From assembly GCA_944388935.1 (NCBI GenBank), contig CALXKK010000001.1, forward strand, positions 1-62,343: a stretch of DNA of 62,343 bases, written 5' to 3'. The notes beneath the pieces are model-generated. The model made no database searches and was not told the DNA's origin. It saw only the letters and a program-made list of their open reading frames with translations. Positions within the stretch are counted from its first letter, which is position 1. The number at the start of each line of letters is the position of its first letter. The stretch comes from an uncultured Clostridia bacterium (lineage in GTDB: Bacteria; Bacillota; Clostridia; TANB77; CAG-508). This document shows positions 1-8,120 of the stretch, one piece after another. The translations under genes were made by a program, and so were the position numbers.

Positions 1-45
1 ATTAAGGCTTTTTTGTTATGCCTTTATTTTTTTGTTCTGGTATAG

Positions 46-687
46 TCAAAATCTTCGATTTTTCCTATACCATAAAATAGGCACATTATTTTGTGCGGCA
101 AAATAATATGCTCCTTCTTTTAATGGTCTTGGCTTTTTATAATTAAACCACATTTCTTGTTCAGGATAAATTAAAATTAAATTGTTTCCATCCAATATAT
201 CTTTAATTATTTTTGGAAATTCTCTTTTCATGTAATCCAGTTGTCTTGATATTGGAATGGTTCTAGAATATCTCATAAAGAACCCTACAATACCTGACAT
301 TGCAAAATTTGTTTCTTGACTTATAATATATAATCTTTTTTTACAAACTTCTTTAGCAAATTTTTGTATAATTAAATTGTCTAGTGGATTAAAATGATTG
401 CTTGTTACTATTGCACTACCATTAATTCCTTTTACATTTTCTATTCCAACAATTTCTGTATCTTTATTTAGTATTTTCGTCAAAACTGAAATTACACTTT
501 CCGCTATTTCAGTTTTTATTTTAAAAGATACTTTATCCTTATTTTTTAAATATTTTCGTATTGTTTTTTCTCTTTCATCTTTGGTTAACTTTGGATCATT
601 TATTTCTACCTTTTTGTTATATTTTCCTTGCTCTGTAGCTTCTTTTATATTTTCTATAACTTTTTCTTTGTCATCTCCAATTATCAT
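46..687 (-). CDS. PlsC-type lysophospholipid acyltransferase, probably 3'-truncated
   Basis: Likely transfers an acyl chain to a glycerol-phosphate or glycolipid acceptor at the membrane. The acyltransferase signature is visible: SNHFNPLDN (NHx5D catalytic motif, about residue 97) and, later, IYPEQEMW (the block-III PEG-like motif). It is the last gene of a five-gene operon and overlaps the upstream GT8 gene by 4 bp. The family normally continues 30-60 residues past the VPI strand, but this frame ends about a dozen residues later in an atypical basic tail (YRKNRRF). A different frame continues briefly as IEDFDYTRTKK before stopping, so a frameshift or decay at the 3' end is likely. Family call good; substrate unknown. 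Confidence 0.75.
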   Translation of the reverse strand: MIIGDDKEKVIENIKEATEQGKYNKKVEINDPKLTKDEREKTIRKYLKNKDKVSFKIKTEIAESVISVLTKILNKDTEIVGIENVKGINGSAIVTSNHFNPLDNLIIQKFAKEVCKKRLYIISQETNFAMSGIVGFFMRYSRTIPISRQLDYMKREFPKIIKDILDGNNLILIYPEQEMWFNYKKPRPLKEGAYYFAAQNNVPILWYRKNRRF

Positions 688-1637
688 AATCGTATATTTT
701 CTCCTTTTTCCATTACCTTTTTAAAAGTAATATCATTGTTTGGCATTTCTCCACCTTTATTTACTAACACTTCCAAACATTCTTTATCAGATTGTTTTTG
801 CTCATCAGAATAATTCTTTTTAAAATCTACAATTTGGTCATAGTAGTCACTCTTTTGGGCATAATTCCAAAAATAATCTTCGTATTGGATATTATCATAA
901 CACCATGGTTTTTGAAAAAGATTATAATGAATTAACTTAGGATTAGATAATTCTTTTCTAGTATCTGTAGGCATGGCGTCCCATTCTTCATCTAAATATA
1001 ATATTTTACCATTACACATTGCATTTAAATAATCTTGGTCAGGTGCAATGGAATCAAAATGATATTTATTAAGTAAAGTCAAAAACTTCTTTGTAAATTC
1101 TTGCTTTCTCATTTCTTTTAAATTCATTAAAAGTACACCAGAATTTATATATTCATTCTTTTTAACTCCGATTGCATCTTCTATGTATTGTACAAGTTTT
1201 GGAACATCTATAACTGATTTATCATTACATGCTCCTATTAAATTATTACCCAAATCAATATTGTATAATTCAGAAATATCACCATTTAAAACTATATCAC
1301 TATCAATATAAATTCCCTTATCATATTGTGGAAACATTTCTGGAATAAATAATCTAAAATAAATAGTTAGTGTGAAATAATCACATCTAAGTCTATTTTC
1401 TGCTCTGTCTGTAATTGTTTCCAGTCCATCCTTCATGTATACAAATTTGATATCAAATCCATCTTTTGCAAGTGCGGAAATCTTATTTCTGTTGCTTTCA
1501 TTAAGGTCTTGGTATAAAACAATAATTTTATATTGATATTTGGTTGAAGCATTTGCGATAATGGACTGTATCGCAACACTTAGATATGGTGCATATTTAT
1601 CATCTATTGTAAAAAATATTGGTATTTCAGTTTTCAT
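684..1637 (-). CDS. Glycosyltransferase family 8 protein
   Basis: A retaining GT-A glycosyltransferase that would move a hexose from a UDP-sugar onto an acceptor, probably a lipid in view of the acyltransferase neighbours. The N-terminus (IPIFFTIDDKYAPYLSVAIQS) is the typical GT8 opening. The metal-binding DxD motif is YIDSDIV near residue 111. A downstream HYNLFQKPW segment matches the family's HxxGxxKPW-like C-terminal metal and phosphate site. The length (317 residues) is normal for the family. Its start overlaps the stop of the next GT8 gene upstream, so translation is probably coupled. Sugar donor and acceptor cannot be read from sequence. Confidence 0.88.
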   Translation of the reverse strand: MKTEIPIFFTIDDKYAPYLSVAIQSIIANASTKYQYKIIVLYQDLNESNRNKISALAKDGFDIKFVYMKDGLETITDRAENRLRCDYFTLTIYFRLFIPEMFPQYDKGIYIDSDIVLNGDISELYNIDLGNNLIGACNDKSVIDVPKLVQYIEDAIGVKKNEYINSGVLLMNLKEMRKQEFTKKFLTLLNKYHFDSIAPDQDYLNAMCNGKILYLDEEWDAMPTDTRKELSNPKLIHYNLFQKPWCYDNIQYEDYFWNYAQKSDYYDQIVDFKKNYSDEQKQSDKECLEVLVNKGGEMPNNDITFKKVMEKGENIRL

Positions 1638-2479
1638 TATATTGGCTCCTTAACTAATTTCATATTTTCTTTCATTTTTATATATTCCTCGAATATATCA
1701 TCATACTCATCTATTTTTAATTCTTTGTGTACTCTATCAATATTCCATGGTTTTATTGTAAGAGCATGGAACCAGGGGAAAAATCTAAAACTTGTTGTAA
1801 AATGCTGTAATACTGTATCTTTATGCAGTTTTCGTTGTTCATTATACTTCCTAGGTACAATCTTTTTAGATATAGCCATTTTGTTGATTGCTGACTGGTC
1901 TGGCATAAACATTTCTTTATCTCTACATAATTTTCTACATTTTTCGAATAATTTTGTCTCTTTTATTTTTGCAATATTTAATAGAAGTACTCCGGAATTT
2001 ATATAATCAAATTTAAAAATATTATTTTTGAAAAACCATTTCCCATAATAATCTAGTGAACCAACAACTTCATAATTACTTATATCTTGGTTGTAAAACT
2101 CGCTACAATCTTTTCTACATACAACATCTGTATCCAAATATAAAATTTTATCTGGCATTTCTGGAATTTCATCTGCAAATAATCTTAGCATACAACATGG
2201 TGTAAATCTTGTCTCCATATTTTTTATTGGCAATTCTCTTTTGAATAAATCTGTAATATCCAGCCTCTTTACAAAATTATTTTCGTTAACCTCTTTTACC
2301 TTTTCATTTAGAAAATCGATACTTGATTCTGATATAGCATTAAATTTGTTCTGCCCATTTTCTATATTCATAGTTAAAACATAAAATTTTAATTCTTCTT
2401 TTACATTTTTCAATACTGATAATATCGAAATTAATAAACCATCTTCTATGTTTTCATCACCACAATATAAAATATTCAT
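1637..2479 (-). CDS. Glycosyltransferase family 8 protein
   Basis: Second GT8 enzyme of the operon, 280 residues. The opening MNILYCGDENIEDGLLISIL and the DxD motif in LYLDTDVV (about residue 118) define the nucleotide-sugar fold. NSGVLLLNIAKIKE is the family's typical mid-domain strand, and LTIKPW is the C-terminal KPW site. It is clearly a different paralogue from its neighbour, so the two may add successive sugars to one lipid (inference). It begins 2 bp after the acyltransferase upstream ends and shares its last base with the start of the next GT8 gene. Confidence 0.86.
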   Translation of the reverse strand: MNILYCGDENIEDGLLISILSVLKNVKEELKFYVLTMNIENGQNKFNAISESSIDFLNEKVKEVNENNFVKRLDITDLFKRELPIKNMETRFTPCCMLRLFADEIPEMPDKILYLDTDVVCRKDCSEFYNQDISNYEVVGSLDYYGKWFFKNNIFKFDYINSGVLLLNIAKIKETKLFEKCRKLCRDKEMFMPDQSAINKMAISKKIVPRKYNEQRKLHKDTVLQHFTTSFRFFPWFHALTIKPWNIDRVHKELKIDEYDDIFEEYIKMKENMKLVKEPI

Positions 2480-2480
2480 T

Positions 2481-3248
2481 TTATTTTTCCCTTTTATATT
2501 CTATATATTCATATGTACTGTTTTTACTTCTTTCATTCATACAATTATATATTTCTCTACATAATTTTTCTTCTTTTTCTTTCTCACTTAAATTAATATC
2601 TGGCATAAATGGTCCATCAACATATACTGTAATTTTAGGCTTTTTCCCAAATTTTCTTTTCTGGTATGTTGTAGTCATTGAAAATGATGGAACATTGCAA
2701 TGCACGGGGAATTTGAATGATGTTCTTGGAAATTGTCTAATTTTTGTATAATATGGCCACACATGTGCTTCTGGATATATAACAACACATTTCTTTTGCT
2801 CTATTCTTTTTATAACTGCTTCCCACATTTTCTTTGTGTCTTTAATATTACTAGCAATTGGAATTGCACCCAACATTGGTAAAAATGGTCCAATACCAAC
2901 TACTCCTAAATTAGAGGGACTAACTACAGTATAAATCCTTTTATTTTTACACACATGCCCAGGAATAAAGACATCACCAATTGGCTGTGTATGGTTTCCA
3001 TATAAAAAATATCCTGTATTTCTAAATTTATTTAAAATCTTCCTATTTTTTATATGCATATGTAAAAAGAGTTTGCAATAAAAATAACTAATTACATAAG
3101 CAATAAAATATAATATTGAAGAGCAAATATTGTAAAATGTATTATTATGAATCCATTTATATCCGTCTTTTAATTTATAATCTTGCTTCCTGCTTTTTAC
3201 TAAATCATCGGCATAAGTTTTATAATAATAAATTTTTCTATTTTTCAT
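2481..3248 (-). CDS. PlsC-type acyltransferase
   Basis: Membrane-associated 1-acyl-glycerol-3-phosphate acyltransferase family protein. An N-terminal hydrophobic segment (about residues 37-60) precedes the catalytic NHTQPIGD motif (NHx5D, near residue 82), and IYPEAHVWPYY matches the later substrate-binding block. Unlike the operon's last gene this copy is complete, with a full C-terminal region after the VPSF strand. It starts 24 bp after the MarR gene ends and is followed immediately by the GT8 genes. The pairing of acyltransferases with GT8 enzymes suggests synthesis or remodelling of a membrane glycolipid (inference). Confidence 0.83.
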   Translation of the reverse strand: MKNRKIYYYKTYADDLVKSRKQDYKLKDGYKWIHNNTFYNICSSILYFIAYVISYFYCKLFLHMHIKNRKILNKFRNTGYFLYGNHTQPIGDVFIPGHVCKNKRIYTVVSPSNLGVVGIGPFLPMLGAIPIASNIKDTKKMWEAVIKRIEQKKCVVIYPEAHVWPYYTKIRQFPRTSFKFPVHCNVPSFSMTTTYQKRKFGKKPKITVYVDGPFMPDINLSEKEKEEKLCREIYNCMNERSKNSTYEYIEYKREK

Positions 3249-3272
3249 ATTATCTAATATTTCCCCATATTC

Positions 3273-3695
3273 CTAACTATTTATAGCTTTAGCATTTTTT
3301 AAAATTTTACTAAATGTTTTTAAAAATTGCCTTTTTTCTTTAGCATCAATTCCATCAAATAATTCTTCTCTTAGTTCTTCTTGTTCCTGTGCTATTGATG
3401 TCAAAATGCTTTCTGCTTTTTTTGTAAGCTTTATATGAAATTTTTTTCTATCTTTTATATCTTGTATTTTCTTTATATATTCTTTATTTTTCAAATTTTC
3501 TACAGAAGCTGATACATGAGATTTTGAAATCATTAGATTTTCTACTATACTTGATGCAATATCACATTTTTCATTTTGATACAAAAATAATAGAACTCTT
3601 ATTTCATTAACTGTTAAATCTGTTTTCTTAGAAACATCGTATAATAAATTATCCATAACTTTCTTTAAAACTTGTGCTTCCTCTAATAATGACAT
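3273..3695 (-). CDS. MarR-family transcriptional regulator
   Basis: A 140-residue winged-helix regulator. The recognition region reads MISKSHVSASVENLKNKEYI, followed by the wing (KIQDIKDRKKFHIKLTKK), the order seen in MarR proteins, with long N- and C-terminal dimerisation helices. It is the first gene of the glycolipid operon. A perfect-arm palindrome lies between its promoter and its start codon, so autoregulation and control of the four enzyme genes is likely. The inducing ligand is unknown. Confidence 0.9.
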   Translation of the reverse strand: MSLLEEAQVLKKVMDNLLYDVSKKTDLTVNEIRVLLFLYQNEKCDIASSIVENLMISKSHVSASVENLKNKEYIKKIQDIKDRKKFHIKLTKKAESILTSIAQEQEELREELFDGIDAKEKRQFLKTFSKILKNAKAINS

Positions 3696-3714
3696 TATTT
3701 TATCCCCTCTTTTT

Positions 3715-3731
3715 TGTTCGTTTTCGAACTA
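3715..3731. promoter_or_regulatory. Candidate MarR operator
   Basis: GTTCG-TTTT-CGAAC is an inverted repeat 20 bp upstream of the marR start and just downstream of the predicted -10 box. That position would let a bound dimer block transcription. Similar TTAGTTCG-type palindromes are common MarR targets. Confidence 0.6.
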
Positions 3732-3736
3732 AAAAG

Positions 3737-3765
3737 AGTTTATCTCTTTTTTTTCTTAATGTCAA
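3737..3765 (-). promoter_or_regulatory. Promoter of the marR-acyltransferase-GT8 operon
   Basis: On the minus strand TTGACA (3760-3765), a 17-bp spacer and TAAACT (3737-3742) form a near-consensus sigma-A promoter. Predicted transcription starts at about 3730, inside the palindrome. Confidence 0.7.
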
Positions 3766-3786
3766 TATTTATGCTTGTATGTAAAA

Positions 3787-3814
3787 GAGCTACAAAGAAA
3801 TATTTTTGTAGCTC
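3787..3814 (-). terminator. Rho-independent terminator after the exonuclease gene
   Basis: The 10-bp arms GAGCTACAAA and TTTGTAGCTC surround a short AT loop. A T-run follows on the minus strand, just past the exonuclease stop codon. Confidence 0.55.
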
Positions 3815-3830
3815 ATGTATTTTAATTATA

Positions 3831-4418
3831 TTACAATGTTTTATTTACATTTTTGTTCATATTTTTCATCATATTTGCTAACCTTATATAAACTTGATCT
3901 GTAAGTACACAATCGTTTAATGCTCTATGTTCATCTCTTTTTACTAAATTAAAATAATCTATTAAATTATCTAATTTGTGATGCTTTAAATTTGGTAATA
4001 ATCTTCTTGATAGTCTTAATGTATCCACATAATCATTTGTTAAATATTCATTTAAATTTTCCTTCATATTGTCATATATAAAATTAATATCAAAATTAAC
4101 ATTGTGTCCAACTATAATATCGTTACCTAAAAATTTTTGAAATGCTTTCAATACATTAATTAAATCTTTTCCATCTCTTTGAACCATTTGATTTGTAATT
4201 CCTGTTAATCTAGTTGTAAAATAACCAATTTCATTTTTCGTTTTTATTAGTTCAGAAAAAGTATTAATTTCCTTTTTATCTCTTACTTTTATCGCACTTA
4301 TCTCAACTATTTCTCCAGCAAATGAATCCAAACTAGTTGTTTCTATATCTAACACAGTATAATCATCTAAATTTTTAATTAAGCTATGACCTTTATATAA
4401 TCTTTCATTTCCATTCAT
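3831..4418 (-). CDS. DEDDh 3'-5' exonuclease, DnaQ/PolC-epsilon type
   Basis: A stand-alone proofreading-type exonuclease of 195 residues. ExoI is VLDIETTSLD (catalytic D and E near residues 20-22). ExoII is GHNVNFDINF (D about 104). ExoIII carries the catalytic His and last Asp in HRALNDC (about 161-165). This is the DEDDh arrangement that degrades DNA or RNA 3' to 5' with two metal ions. It lacks the polymerase, BRCT and helicase domains found in longer relatives. It could act in DNA repair or RNA turnover. It shares the short gap to 4435 with the esterase gene, so the two may be co-transcribed. Confidence 0.88.
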   Translation of the reverse strand: MNGNERLYKGHSLIKNLDDYTVLDIETTSLDSFAGEIVEISAIKVRDKKEINTFSELIKTKNEIGYFTTRLTGITNQMVQRDGKDLINVLKAFQKFLGNDIIVGHNVNFDINFIYDNMKENLNEYLTNDYVDTLRLSRRLLPNLKHHKLDNLIDYFNLVKRDEHRALNDCVLTDQVYIRLANMMKNMNKNVNKTL

Positions 4419-4434
4419 GTATTTATCTCCTAAA

Positions 4435-5124
4435 TTATTCTAAAATCCATTTTATTCCTTTTGCCATTCTTAATGTTGCATCCTTAAAATGATTGCCTTC
4501 GTTTTCTTCATAAATAGTTTTTATACCTTGTGACATATATATCTTTTCTAGCTCTTTGGTGTTTTCTTCTACTGAAGCCAATACTTGATTTCTAACTTTA
4601 CTTTCTCTATTTCCAAGAGAAAAATATATTCTATCTATATTAGTAGAAATTTTATTTTTCTTAACAAATTCAACAAAATTTGGATACCAGAAAGAACCTG
4701 AAGCAGATGCAATTCTTTGGAATAAATTTGTTTTATATGCAGAATAAACTGCAAACAATCCACCTAGTGAATAACCTGCTATTGCAAAATATTTTATTGT
4801 TAAATTTAATTCATTTTTTATTTTAGGTATAATTTTATCTAATAGTAATTTTATGTAGTCATCTGCTTTTCCCAAACAATCTACATTGTTATTATTTAGT
4901 TTTGGTGCGAACCAAGGTGTCATATCATTGTTCCAATCCAAATTTGATATTGATAATAATATAAATTCATTGCATTTTAACTCATTACATTTTTCAAAAA
5001 CATTTTTTCCTTCATTTCCATAGGTATTTAAAATAACGACTGGTAGTTCAACTAAAGTTTCTTGCTTATAATATACATCAATTTTTTTATTTTCTATATT
5101 AAATTGCTTATTCATATATTTCAC
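4435..5124 (-). CDS. Alpha/beta hydrolase, putative esterase
   Basis: A 229-residue hydrolase of the putative-esterase (IroE/enterochelin-esterase-like) group. The nucleophile elbow is AGYSLGGLF (GxSxGG, Ser near residue 121), and the likely catalytic His is in EGNHFKDA near the C-terminus. No signal peptide is visible, so it is probably cytoplasmic. The natural ester substrate cannot be told from sequence. It precedes the exonuclease gene by 16 bp and is probably in one transcript with it. Confidence 0.75.
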   Translation of the reverse strand: MKYMNKQFNIENKKIDVYYKQETLVELPVVILNTYGNEGKNVFEKCNELKCNEFILLSISNLDWNNDMTPWFAPKLNNNNVDCLGKADDYIKLLLDKIIPKIKNELNLTIKYFAIAGYSLGGLFAVYSAYKTNLFQRIASASGSFWYPNFVEFVKKNKISTNIDRIYFSLGNRESKVRNQVLASVEENTKELEKIYMSQGIKTIYEENEGNHFKDATLRMAKGIKWILE

Positions 5125-5212
5125 GACACTTTCTCCTACATATTATATATATCATAAAAATATTTTTAAAGCAAAAAATAATAATACAAAGCAAAATCAT
5201 TTTTACTTTGTA

Positions 5213-5241
5213 TTGACATCGTGCATACATTGTGATAAACT
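5213..5241 (+). promoter_or_regulatory. Promoter of the RelB-like antitoxin gene
   Basis: TTGACA (5213-5218), a 17-bp spacer and TAAACT (5236-5241) lie about 30 bp upstream of the antitoxin start. This locus is on the opposite strand to its neighbours. Confidence 0.65.
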
Positions 5242-5270
5242 ACATATAATATAGTATGGAGGTGTTAATA

Positions 5271-5558
5271 ATGGCTAAAACTGAAAATATAAATATTAGA
5301 ATTGAACCAGAATTAAAAAAAGAAGCAGAAGAAACACTTAACTATTTAGGTTTAACAATGGCAGAAGCTATTAAATTATTTTTAAAACAAGTTACATTAA
5401 CTGAAAGTATACCTTTTAAAATTGAAAAGCCTAAATATAATAAAGAAACAATTGAAGCAATGAAAGAAGCAAAAGATATAATGAAAAATCCAAATAATTA
5501 TAAAGCTTTCAATACTGTAGAAGAACTTATGGAGGACTTAAACAAGGATAATGAGTAA
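5271..5558 (+). CDS. RelB/DinJ-family antitoxin
   Basis: A 95-residue antitoxin. The N-terminal half (NINIRIEPELKKEAEE... LGLTMAEAIKLFLKQV) is the ribbon-helix-helix DNA-binding domain of RelB/DinJ proteins. The C-terminal half would wrap a YafQ-type mRNA interferase. The start at 5271 is chosen because GGAGGTG lies 8 bp before it; the upstream ATG at 5256 is inside that ribosome site. Its stop overlaps the ATG of the toxin remnant by 8 bp, the usual coupling of this pair. With the toxin deleted it is an orphan antitoxin, which may still repress its own promoter or neutralise a related toxin elsewhere. Confidence 0.88.
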   Translation: MAKTENINIRIEPELKKEAEETLNYLGLTMAEAIKLFLKQVTLTESIPFKIEKPKYNKETIEAMKEAKDIMKNPNNYKAFNTVEELMEDLNKDNE

Positions 5559-5628
5559 ATACAAAATAGATAACGACATATTAGTCCTAACATTAACTAG
5601 AACCGGCTCACACTCAGACTTATTTTAA
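5551..5628 (+). pseudogene. YafQ-type toxin with internal deletion (25-codon remnant)
   Basis: The frame starts ATG-AGT-AAA-TAC right where the toxin gene should start, then passes directly into DNDILVLTLTRTGSHSDLF and stops. That ending is the characteristic C-terminus of YafQ/RelE-family interferases (LxLxRTGTHSDLF), including the terminal catalytic His region. About 60 central residues are missing and the join is in frame, so this is an internal deletion of an otherwise normal toxin gene. The remnant cannot fold as a RelE domain. Confidence 0.8.
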
Positions 5629-5644
5629 AAGTTTGTTTATTAAC

Positions 5645-5676
5645 AAAAATACCAGATTTTTATATCTGGTATTTTT
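5645..5676. terminator. Bidirectional terminator
   Basis: AAAAATACCAGAT and ATCTGGTATTTTT are perfect 13-bp arms, with an A-run on one side and a T-run on the other. It serves both the antitoxin locus (+) and pheT (-), which converge here. Confidence 0.8.
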
Positions 5677-5685
5677 TCATATATT

Positions 5686-8106
5686 CTAATCTTCTCTTAA
5701 TTTAGCTCCACATCTTTTACTTAAAACCTTTAATATACTATTAATTCTTTCATTTATTTGTTCTGAAGTCATAGTAGTACCTTCGTTTAGTATTTTTACT
5801 TTTAATGTGATTGATTTCTTACCTTCTGGTATTTGGTCTCCTCTATATTCATCAACGAATTCAATTTCTTTCGCTTTTGATTTTATGCTTTCTTCTATTT
5901 GTGCCCAAGTAACTTCTTCGTCAACAATTATTGATAAATCTTTTTCTACTAATGGTAATTCTGGTAATCTTTCATACTCATTTGTTCTAGAAGCATATGG
6001 AACAAATTTATCTGTATTAATTTCAAACATAGCTACATTAGTTCTTTTTATTTTAGACTCAGTCATTACTTTTAAAGATAATAGTCCTAGAGAACCAATT
6101 ATTTCACCATCTTTTGTTATGTTTAGATATGCATTAATATCTGCCCAAGCTGGTTTTTCTATTTTTTCTAATTTAATTTCTTCCATTTGACAGTATCTAG
6201 CCATATTTTCGATTACGCCTTTTGCTTCATAAAATATTTCTTTAGCATCTTTTCCTACTATGCTTCCTGCTAAATAATTATTTTGAACTGGCAATATTTC
6301 ATCTTCTGATGATGGTCTATAATCTCCTTTTTCATAAACCTCTTCTAAGTCAAATAATCTAAACTCATCATAATATCTTAAATTCTTATTTACTGCTTCT
6401 AACATTCCAGGTATTAATGAGCTTCTTAAATATGCTAAATTTGGAGCTGGTGGCATTTCTAATTTTAAAGATTTATCTTTATCTATTCCTGCAATATCAA
6501 TGTATTTTTCATCAATCCATGGATAAGTGTATATTTCATAAAATCCACATCTAAATGCTAAATATTCTCTTATTCTTCTTTCAAGTAAAGCATCCTTTTG
6601 TATTACAGAATGTTCAAAAGTTATTGTAATTGGCTTTGGTTCGAAGCTGTCAAAACTTAAAATTCTTGCAATATCTCCCATTACATCATCTTTAATTGTA
6701 ACATCTCCTGTTGATCTCCATGTAGGAACTATTACATCATATTCACCATTTTTTAATGATATTTCATATCCCAATGATGTTAATATTTGCTCTATTTTTT
6801 CTTGCGGTATTTTCTTTCCTAATCTTGTATCTAAGAATTTTTCACTTACCTTTATTTCATTCTTTTTAGTTTTGTTTGGATAAACATCTGTATATTTAAT
6901 TATCTTGCTATCTGGGAATATTTCTTTTATTAATCTTAAAGCTAAATTTACTCCCTCATCTACTCTTTGTGTATCTAGACCTTTTTCATATCTAATAGCT
7001 GCATCTGTTTTTTCTGCAAATCTCTTTCCTGTTTGTCTAATTGTATCTGCAGAGAAGTTTGCAACTTCTACCACAATACCTTTTGTATCTGGTAAAATAG
7101 AATCTTTCTTACCACCTCTAATACCAGCTAGTGCCATTGCATCACTTTCGTCGCATATAACTAAGTCGTCCGGTGTAAGCTTAATAGCATTATTATCTAG
7201 TAATAAAAGTTCTTCATTTTCCTTTGCATTTCTTACTATTATTCTTTCCCCACTAACATGTGTCTTGTCAAAAGCATGAAGTGGTTGACCAACTGCCATC
7301 ATTACATAATTTGTTATATCTACAATAGCATTAATTGGTCTTTGACCTACTTTAGATAAAAATGATTGCATCCACATTGGAGATGGCTTTTCGTAAATTC
7401 CATCTATTTCTACTGCTACATATCTATTACATTTAGTTGTATCTTTTATTTCTACATTATATTCTGGTAATTTAGGTAATTCATATTCTGGTAATTTCTT
7501 TAAAGGAGCATTATATATAGCTGATAGTTCTCTCGCAATTCCATAATGTCCCCATAAATCTGGTCTATTAGATAAAGATTTATTATCAATTACTAATATT
7601 GTATCAATCATTCCAAATAAATCTGCAACACTGTCTCCAGGTTTACAATCGAAATCTTTTAAATCTACTATTTCACTTTCATCTTCTGTTGGGAAGAAAT
7701 CACTTAAATATACTTCTGAAGAAGCACAAATCATTCCATAAGAAAGTTCTCCCCTCATTTTTGTTTTTGATATCTTTACTGGCTCTCCTTGTCCGTGCCA
7801 AACTACTTCTGCTCCTATTTTAGAAACAACAACCTTTTCTCCAACATAAAGATTAGAACCCCCGCATACAATTTGTATAGGCTCTGCATCTCCAACATCT
7901 ACCATACATATTCTTAATTTATCTGCATTTGGATGTTCCTTTACTTCTAGAATCTTTCCAACTACTATGTCATGAAATTTTGAACCAGCATTTTCTACTT
8001 CGTCAACTTCTACAGTACGAAGTGTCATGTCATAAGCAATTTGTTCATCAGTTAAATCTTTAGGTAAATCTACATATTTTCTAATTAAATTTAATGATAC
8101 TCTCAT
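5686..8106 (-). CDS. pheT: Phenylalanine-tRNA ligase beta subunit
   Basis: Large subunit of the alpha2-beta2 PheRS, which charges tRNA-Phe. Its 806 residues have the full bacterial order: an N-terminal EMAP-like tRNA-binding fold (about 40-155), the B3/B4 editing domain, the B5 domain around 400-475, a catalytic-like core, and the C-terminal ferredoxin-fold anticodon-binding domain (LPLVEKDLSIIVDEEVTW onward). It begins 14 bp after pheS and shares its T-box controlled transcript. The length is standard. Confidence 0.98.
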   Translation of the reverse strand: MRVSLNLIRKYVDLPKDLTDEQIAYDMTLRTVEVDEVENAGSKFHDIVVGKILEVKEHPNADKLRICMVDVGDAEPIQIVCGGSNLYVGEKVVVSKIGAEVVWHGQGEPVKISKTKMRGELSYGMICASSEVYLSDFFPTEDESEIVDLKDFDCKPGDSVADLFGMIDTILVIDNKSLSNRPDLWGHYGIARELSAIYNAPLKKLPEYELPKLPEYNVEIKDTTKCNRYVAVEIDGIYEKPSPMWMQSFLSKVGQRPINAIVDITNYVMMAVGQPLHAFDKTHVSGERIIVRNAKENEELLLLDNNAIKLTPDDLVICDESDAMALAGIRGGKKDSILPDTKGIVVEVANFSADTIRQTGKRFAEKTDAAIRYEKGLDTQRVDEGVNLALRLIKEIFPDSKIIKYTDVYPNKTKKNEIKVSEKFLDTRLGKKIPQEKIEQILTSLGYEISLKNGEYDVIVPTWRSTGDVTIKDDVMGDIARILSFDSFEPKPITITFEHSVIQKDALLERRIREYLAFRCGFYEIYTYPWIDEKYIDIAGIDKDKSLKLEMPPAPNLAYLRSSLIPGMLEAVNKNLRYYDEFRLFDLEEVYEKGDYRPSSEDEILPVQNNYLAGSIVGKDAKEIFYEAKGVIENMARYCQMEEIKLEKIEKPAWADINAYLNITKDGEIIGSLGLLSLKVMTESKIKRTNVAMFEINTDKFVPYASRTNEYERLPELPLVEKDLSIIVDEEVTWAQIEESIKSKAKEIEFVDEYRGDQIPEGKKSITLKVKILNEGTTMTSEQINERINSILKVLSKRCGAKLRED

Positions 8107-8120
8107 ATTAAAAATCCTTT

